A stretch of 64,000 bases of DNA from Coleophoma eucalyptorum (lineage: Eukaryota; Ascomycota; Leotiomycetes; Helotiales; Dermateaceae): positions 744,001 to 808,000 of the forward strand of contig JALRME010000002.1 of the NCBI GenBank assembly GCA_026120035.1. Direction: 5' to 3'. Position 1 is the first letter of the stretch, and each line of letters opens with the position of its first letter. The position numbers and the translations under genes are program-made. The notes beneath the pieces are model-generated. The model was not told the DNA's origin. It saw only the letters and a program-made list of their open reading frames with translations, and did no database searches. Below, piece after piece: positions 56,569-64,000 of the stretch.

Positions 56569-59500
56569 AGCTATCTTCACTTTTCATAGATTCTCTTGCG
56601 GTTCTGAGGCATAATGTTATTGAGCGTGGCGAATGGATAGAACTAAAATACCGAATTCCTGCCTACATGAGTTTGTTTACTTTCAAGCCGCCAATCAGTA
56701 CCTACTATTCGCCAAAAGTGAGGATGTGCACGAACCTCCCCATAGTTCTTACGAGCTCCTATAAGTCCTAACGGAACGAAAATGGGACATTAGCAAGCCT
56801 TTGAGCGTCGTATTGACTTAAGCTGCTGATATTTGATTTGCCTAATCTAGTAAGTATAATGAACTCATTGAAGATCACGGGGGAAGTTTCTCCCAGTATG
56901 CAAGTTACGATGAGAATCTCTTTGAGAAAAGAGCGTTAACACAACAACTTGTGCGCTCGAGCGAGTTGCTGCAGAAGCCAATGAATGTACGGGACTGTAC
57001 GAGAAAATAGCTGTTTAGGAGAAAACGGTACTGAGAAAGGATCGCCGAGCTCACTACCATAGTTGCTCGGCTCTTCGTCTCTACAAGTTTGTTCTGCTGG
57101 AAGCGTGAAGAGCTTGGTCATTACAACAAGTGTTGAAAGTCGTATCCTGAACTATGAGACGAGCTGGATTAGACCCTACCATTGGCAAGTGTTATTGCTC
57201 GGACATTTGGTAGGAACGCTATTATGAACCCAATTCCGCCTCCTGTTATACCATGTCAAGCCCAAGCAGCCATTGAAATTTGGAGTCTCTGATTGAATAC
57301 TGGTAGCTTGCATGAGATCAATCATTGCGCCAGTAAAGATAATAGCCTTCAAATCGGATGCCGGATTACTATGCTAGATGCTACTGCCTAGGTAGCGTAA
57401 GAGTATCGATAGCCAACGAGATTCCGGGAAAGGTGCATGTTTCTGAGGAACGACTTGATCTGAAAATTGCTCCATCCCTTTGCATGCTGCTCCAATAGCA
57501 GTGTTGTCAAGCTACTATCTGTATATTTATTACTTTGTACTGTAGTCGTAATTGGCTATAGCACAAGATAAGCCCTTCATGTAGTTCGGAAGCAATGTCC
57601 TCGAGGAAAGGCCATTGGCCTTCAATTTAGATCTCCACTTCAGGTACTGCCCAAAGAAAACCCAACGGTTGCAAAAGCATTCGCGCCTGAACTCAATCAC
57701 GCGTCTCCGCCACTACTTCTTTGGTTTGGTGCTGAGCATATGCTCTAAGCCTTTCACCACCAACCACTTCCTACTCTTGCTTTCAAGGATGATCATTCAG
57801 CTTGGAAGGGATATTTGAATATGCCACGAACAAAGGGCTCAAGAGATTCCTTGAAAGCGTGTTCCACACAAGGTCTGCTTTATGCCCTGAGAAGCTTCTT
57901 TGTGATTCACCCATGATGGTGTCCATGCGCAACAGATTATTTGAACGCTCCCAAATACGAGAAGTGCAACAGCCGAAGAACACGAGATCTCGATCCCCAT
58001 GCATCATACAGTATATCCACACAGAGTATAGACCAATTGCAGATGCAATCTTGCAGTCCCCGGGATACCACAGTCGCCTTGCCCATGTTTTTACTCGCTA
58101 AGCTGTGCATAACTGATAGATCACTCTATGTCAATGTTGCAGTAGTGTTGGCTTCTTACTATAGCCACCGCACACAATGGGATTTGCACAATTACGGTGG
58201 CAAGGAATGAGATTGTGTGAATCAGGTGTGGCAAACTGACCCTGTCTTACTATCCTGCAACCTCGAGCCCCCTGGGCTGGAGAACGTGCGTGTGCAGCTT
58301 GCTTCCTTACCTTGTTCGGCACAGCGCGGTCATGCACCAACCTGCGCCGATAAATCTCGAATAAGCGACAGCAAACCAGGTTGGGAATGAGATCTCGATG
58401 GCTTTCCTTCCGATAGAACTGCCCCATTCGCCTGTCTTTACCATGCCTCGACCATCACATCTGGTTCGTCTCTTTAATCCTGCAGAGATCATACGATGTG
58501 GCTCCCTCCCTACCTTGCCGTTACTGACCGTGTAGACTTTGTCGTCAGGGTCTTTTGGGCCTGTATTCTTATCATTTCTTAGAGTTCTAAGCTTCCAAAG
58601 ACCTAGATCGTTCCAAAACGCCCCCCGGGAACGGCACGAGAGTCAGTTCTTCATTTCCCTAAGGGGGCAACTGATCCTCACTGTTTTTGTTACTAGCAGT
58701 GCTGGTGGTCATGGGCGGTTATGTTCAGAACTCATTCACGCGCTGATTTGACAAGAAACCCCAGCTCCAAAAAACAAATCAATAAAATGTGAGCTGGAGA
58801 AAGAAAGAAGAGCAAGCTTGAGGGTATCTAAAAACAATTCCATAGGCCGCATTGCATTAAGTTAGAGAGCAAACTCTACGGTTGGCACGTAGTAGACCAG
58901 AGCTCGACCCCCAGTTCTATCACTGCCATGATTATGAGGCGTAGGCACGTGCAGATTTGTAGTAAACCAATCTACCGCTTATGCTGATCAACGAGACCAC
59001 TTGCCAGACCTTGTAACAAGCGTTTGGTCGGAGCGGAAGTGATATGACTATCCGCCATTCTGATTTTATTTGGGTATGTGGCATTTGAAAAAATAGGGGA
59101 AATAAAACAGCCTTATTATTACAGACTCATGAATAACGGTATGTCTAAGTATAGAGGTGAGTAGGAGAGGCAGACTATGTGATTTTAAGCGAGGAACAGG
59201 AGAAGTATAGCCATAAGTTATGAGCATTCAAACTTCGCAGGGGGTTACTATCAGTCTATTAGTAGCTGCTTTTCAAGTCTGAAATCAAAGTCTTTGTAAT
59301 CTCGCTGACTAAGGATCTACGGGATAGAGATTTCACCTCTGCAACGCCACGCAATATACCAGTATCATGGGTGTCGTAAGCGGGCAAGGCGAGCAGTGGA
59401 TCCGCCGACTAAATAATCAGCACCAGGATCTTGGTCGTGCCAACGGCATTTACATTTCAAAAAGAATCAGCTGCGGCTGACAAGAATATGCAGATCTAAC

Positions 59501-60389
59501 CGTCACAGCGCCCTTAATGGTGGCATGGGAATTGATCATGGTGAGATGAAAAGGGTAAATCCGATCTCCTAGGCCCTGCCACATGCTACGTGTTTGCTTC
59601 TGGATCGGATATCACTTCATGGGTAGGAGTCCTTGCATTGGGCCCTCTCAGGCCACAAAACTTTTGCTCGCCTTGCTCACTAGATTGATAGGCATATAAT
59701 CCTCGTATCGATCCAAGCCATACAGCATCACCCCGGGCTATGTATGTGTATCGTTCCGAGAGCCGAAGTATCTGGATACTTTATCTCCACGTTCGGTAAC
59801 ACATTCATGTGGAAGTAGTCTTGATTAACCATGGTTGGATGATTCGGTCTCTGGAGACAACTTCTAAACGATAACCGGCACCGCAGCTCGGAAATCAAAT
59901 CATGATATTCAGTTTGACAACACTAACAAGTAAAGAAAGTAAAAACCAGCCATGAACACCCGGAATCTTCCGCCAACGCCGAAGAATAGTATACCATGCT
60001 TGCAGAAATGCCTCCACCTAGTCTAAAGAAATATGCATTAAGTAGGTATCTAACATGATGCAAGCAAAACGATTGGTCAGAATCACACGTTCTCGTACGG
60101 CAGTAGGACTGGACCTTGATATGAAACATCCTAAAGAGATGCTATACTCAAAGGCTCGAAGCTATACTGCTAACACGAGGAGTGCTGTGCCATCGAAGAA
60201 CGGTACGAATCTGATTTTATTGATGATTAGTACCCGCATAAATTTGATTCTCTTGTCGTAATTTCACACAACCGTATTAATGGGATGAAGCTGGAAAGTT
60301 GGTTTATTGGTCTGTTCTATGATTAGACCCGAGGAGCCTCACAGGTATGAATAAACCAACTCACAAGACACAAGTTAGGCCGTAAAACT
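56569..60389. other. Gene-poor intergenic region
   Basis: 3.8 kb between sgt2 and the 3' end of the ABC transporter gene. Only short unconnected ORFs are present, none with family resemblance or good splice logic. A pseudogene too decayed to recognise cannot be excluded. Confidence 0.45.
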
Positions 60390-63300
60390 TTAGACATCAG
60401 GTGCAAATCTAACAGTATTGACAACTGAAGGTGCATGTGAAGATTCAACCGGAGTGGTATGGTGAGCATCGTAAGAGCCTGAACCATCAATGGACTGCAC
60501 CCCAGATACTGTAGCGCGGGAGACTGTGGTAGATCTATTATCGGCAGCACGATTCTTCAACCGCCAGTGGCGGGAGCGGCGACTACGGTTGCTGCGACCA
60601 TCCTGGGGGCCGCCAGGAGGATCACTTGGAGCAGAGACACGACGTCTCTGCTGTACTCATCAGCAAAATTCTACCTAATTAAAAAGCCCAGACCTACTGT
60701 AGAAGAGCTTAGAGCAATGGAGGTGCCATCACCAGAATTACCAAGTCCCAACTCGGATTGATGAGCACCATCCATAAAGTCTTGAACTCGACCAGGCTCA
60801 CTCTTGGATTGTTGCCTTTTAGAAGTTCGAGCTCGTCGAGTTTTAGGCTTGTCAAGGTCAGAGATTTCGGCCGAATCTATCTCGTCTGAAACCTCAGCTG
60901 AGATTAAATCGTTGGTCGAGTTCTTGCGATATCTGCCTTTTTCAGTCGGCTCTGTGTTGGCAAGAGTTACATTAGAATCAGAGCGACGTGGAACGAATTC
61001 TGGAGCATCTGGCTTTAGCTTCGATCCCTGGCACCTATCAGTATAATGCCACAAATAATCTAGAATAGTCTCACTTCTCGCTTATGTGCGATATTCTCAT
61101 CGTCTGATCTGTGGCCGTCTGGCTCAGGTTTCCTGAGATCCTTCTTGGGTCTGGTAGCTTCATTCTTATGCAGCTGATTTGCCTTCTTTACCTCAGACTT
61201 GTGCAAAGCAGGGCTGATGTCATTTACAATGTTCTCTAGTTTCTTGGGACTGCGAGATCTGGATCGTTCAGACGAAGGCTGTAGGAAGACTTGCTTTGTC
61301 CACAAGTCGTAGTACTTCCCTTTCGCAGATAAAAGCTCCTGGTGGCATCCTTCTTCAGTGATCTCGCCATTCATAACCACCAGTATATGATCGGCCCGCA
61401 TAATCGTGGAAAGTCGGTGACTTGCAAGAATCAGTGGACTTCGGTCAAAGATTCGGTCAAAGAGACAGGGCAACTACTTACGCGACAACGAAGGTTGTTC
61501 TGCCCTGGCACAAGACTTTAAGACCCTCCTGGATCAATTGCTCGGTCTCTGTGTCAACGGCACTCGTGGCTTCATCAAGAAGAATTATCTCTGGTTGTTT
61601 CAACATGGCTCGCGCAACAGCAATTCGCTGCTTTTCACCACCTGATAACTTGATACCACGCTCTCCAACCTTGGAATTGTATCCATCCGGAAATGTCATG
61701 ATCTTCTCATGGATGGCTGCAGCTTTGCAAGCTTGGTAGACTTCCTCATCGGTAGCTGTTTGTCTAGCATATCGAAGATTATTCATGACCGAGTCATTGA
61801 ACAACAAAGGTTCTTGAGGCACCACACCGATCTTGCTACGAACGCTTTAAGAGCTATGTCAGCATGGGAGAATATACAGTTCTAGCATCAACATACCTAT
61901 TAAGGGTAACATCACGGATATCTTGGCCGTCGATTCTGATACTACCAGATTTGACATCATAGAATCTATCTATAAGCTTCAGGATAGTAGACTTGCCACC
62001 CCCTGTCTCGCCAACTAGTGCAACTGTTTGTCCTGGCTGAGCAGTAAAGCTAACATTTTTCAATGTCGGCTTTCGTTCGTCGTAGGCAAAGACAACACGA
62101 TCAAATTCGACTTTTCCAACACCAAATTTAATAGGTTTAGCGTTTGGGGCATCTTTGATGCTTGGTTTTGTTTGGAGTAGTTCCAGCAGACGCTCAGCAT
62201 CCATGAGAGCATACGAGCTTCTTCGATATATGCCACTAAAGGCAAATAAAGGCCCTGCATCATTCGATTAGTTGAAATGCCTATTAGTAAAGATTTCACT
62301 AATATCACCTGTGAATTGTGCCCAATAGGTTGTCAAGGTTGCAAATTGGCCAACGGTTTTGCTTCCACGGATGACCTGATACACACCAATATAAAGTGCG
62401 CCTAGCAAACCCACAGCCATTAAGAGATTTTGTGCTGCATCCGCGGCACCAGCAGAAAGGTCGAATGCCATCTTTTGTTTCATATGGGCTTTCACAGCTT
62501 TGAGCATATCCACGTCAATACCGAATGCAATACGAAACATGAAAAACACTTACCGCATTTATACCTGTCCTCCTCATATGGAATCATGTTGAACAACTAA
62601 TCAAAGTTAGCCAATACTGTCGATATCGTCATTTTGAAGAAGCATACACTGGCGGTATTCCACCCTTCCATAGATTGATGACCCACTTCCCATTCTTTTC
62701 GATAAACTGTGATGAACTCACGGCGCTTTTGAGACTTGGCAGCAATTAGTTTGCTTGTCAGGTAGAGATATGAAATTGCTGTCGTTGCCATCGTGAAGCC
62801 CATGTATGGACCAAAAAGGCTCCAAAGATATGCAAAAGCAACACTTAAATCAATTAGCATTGGCATCATCTGAAAGCATACGATGTCCAGCAAGTCTGCG
62901 ACAGAGCGGCCACCAGCTATAGCCATCGTAAGGTCTGATGTCTCTTTGCTATCATGGAAGTCTGAAGATAGTCTCATAATATGAGAATGTGAAGCTGTGC
63001 TCAAAGCATCATACGAATACTGTTCCAACGGCAACCAAAGCCAATTTTGAAGCCATTTTAGACATGAACCACTATCGGCAAAACGTAAAATGGCATATAC
63101 GACAACTGGAAGCCACACGCTTTGAACAGTACTGTCTAGAAAATGGGTTAGCTCTGATAGTAATAAATAATTTGAATACATTACCCCCAACGGTGTATTT
63201 TTGGAGTGTGTCGATCATAATACCAAGCTGTCTTGGTAGGAGGAGATTGAGTGCATTGGCTGCAAGAAGGCAAAATCCTACCAGTACAGCTCTGAACTGC

Positions 63301-64000
63301 AGCCTCTTGCTGTGGACTGGCCAGATATGTGGAAAAAGGATCTTATCAATTTGTCAGAATATCAAGGTTTGTAAGAAGGTTTATTCCCATACCGAGAAGC
63401 CTTTCGCATAGGTCCACCAATTTCCATCGCTTTCGAGTCTTTTTGCTATTTGAGCCTGAAGCTTTCGTTCTCCAAACCAGAAGTCATCAGAATCCGTCTC
63501 GCTTGCGTTGTCCGTCGACGTTGTCTGCTGAGTAGTAGCGTCTGTTCCTCCGTAACCATTATCAATCTCTGAGCCTGAGGGCTTTGGAGCAAGCTTTCTA
63601 CTCAGCAATGATTGTCTTTCTGCATCATCAACATCGTATTGCTTTTTGCCAGTTCGTACACCAAAATAGATCGAGGCAAGGGCAATGAAGGTGAATATAC
63701 GTAAGCTTCTTACTGCGATTGTTGCATAGTCGGCAGTGACCTTGGGAAAACTGTGAATTGTTGAGCAAACAAGCAAGGTAGACTCCATAAGGATCTCCAT
63801 GAACCAGGTTGTATAATAAGGGTACCAGACAGGAAATTTCGCATCAGAGAGTATGAGGATTTGGATAACAAAGACGAGTGTTGAGGCCATAAGATAGACC
63901 TATAAGAAGTAATGTTAACACGAGAGGTTTCCTAATAACGCGAATGTCGGAAGTGCTCATACAACATAATCCTGGCGTGCAGACCATTTTGGTTCAGAGA
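60390..64000 (-). CDS. Hmt1-type ABC half-transporter (ABCB6/Atm1 branch), 5' partial
   Basis: Eleven exons visible in transcript order: >63963-64000, 63393-63899, 63185-63341, 62648-63135, 62554-62596, 62309-62497, 61897-62254, 61482-61844, 61075-61420, 60698-61027, 60390-60650; all phases agree. The N-terminus is beyond the right edge. Exon 2 still belongs to the extra N-terminal membrane domain ([17 protein letters not shown]). The six-helix core domain follows. The nucleotide-binding domain has Walker [10 protein letters not shown], signature LSGGEKQR, Walker [11 protein letters not shown] and H-loop AHRLST. This layout fits fission-yeast Hmt1, a vacuolar exporter of phytochelatin/glutathione conjugates giving cadmium tolerance; mammalian ABCB6 is related. 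Unusual is the ~270-residue Ser/Arg/Lys-rich tail after the nucleotide-binding domain, ending VRFAPDV. The substrate is inferred from family only. Confidence 0.9.

Noticed and set aside
1..64000. tRNA, 5S rRNA or snRNA genes
   Set aside because: I looked for B-box-like GGTTCRANYCC and known 5S words on both strands and found none convincing; a covariance-model scan would be decisive.

Overview
The window is nuclear DNA of a filamentous ascomycete (Pezizomycotina; the class is uncertain, and a leotiomycete is only a guess from overall gene style). Coding genes are cut by short introns, mostly 46-65 nt, with GTAAGT/GTATGT-type donors, CTAAC/CTGAC branch points and AG acceptors. The gene set is fungal: a Snf5/Sfh1 protein with a C-terminal GATA-type finger, an Rsc7/Swp82 subunit, an Sch9 kinase with a C2 domain, Atp14, a non-canonical adenylate-forming reductase, and a vacuolar-type Hmt1 ABC transporter. 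No rRNA, tRNA, plasmid or bacterial feature was recognised.

Layout. 1-12 kb: the 3' part of an alpha/beta-hydrolase gene (cut by the left edge), a membrane-anchored monothiol glutaredoxin, Sfh1, an unknown 211-aa protein, and the proteasome ubiquitin receptor Rpn13. 12-18 kb: a three-exon A-T-R adenylate-forming reductase, a small two-exon unknown gene, and Atp14. 18-28.6 kb: Sch9, Rsc7 and a Clg1-like cyclin. 28.6-41.7 kb: about 13 kb with no convincing coding gene. Inside it (37.0-40.3 kb) lies an array of a roughly 30-bp bipartite motif with unrelated spacers. 41.7-56.6 kb: gene-dense housekeeping block with a Gfo/Idh/MocA oxidoreductase, a VPS9/ankyrin/PX protein, Tim44, mitochondrial uS11, a PPPDE (DeSI-like) peptidase, the Obg-like ATPase Ola1/YchF, and the co-chaperone Sgt2. 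56.6-60.4 kb: nothing recognised. 60.4-64 kb: an 11-exon Hmt1-type ABC half-transporter running off the right edge.

How the genes relate. There is no operon-like or biosynthetic cluster. Several neighbours share themes: two subunits of RSC-type chromatin remodelling (Sfh1, Rsc7), and three mitochondrial proteins (Atp14, Tim44, uS11m). Tim44 and uS11m are divergent, with start codons only 244 bp apart. The adenylate-forming reductase has no recognisable tailoring neighbours.

The most unusual observation is the motif array. At least 13 plus-strand copies begin with GTTGCA, continue with a TCGCA block, and mostly end in CTGAGTCG. They sit at locally near-constant spacings (169/168, 146/140/138, 231/232 bp) with no visible similarity between spacers. 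Two related copies, 141 bp apart and on the opposite strand, lie at 11.95-12.11 kb. Its function is unknown. All coordinates and spacings were counted by hand. Gene models were checked by reading-frame arithmetic across every proposed intron.
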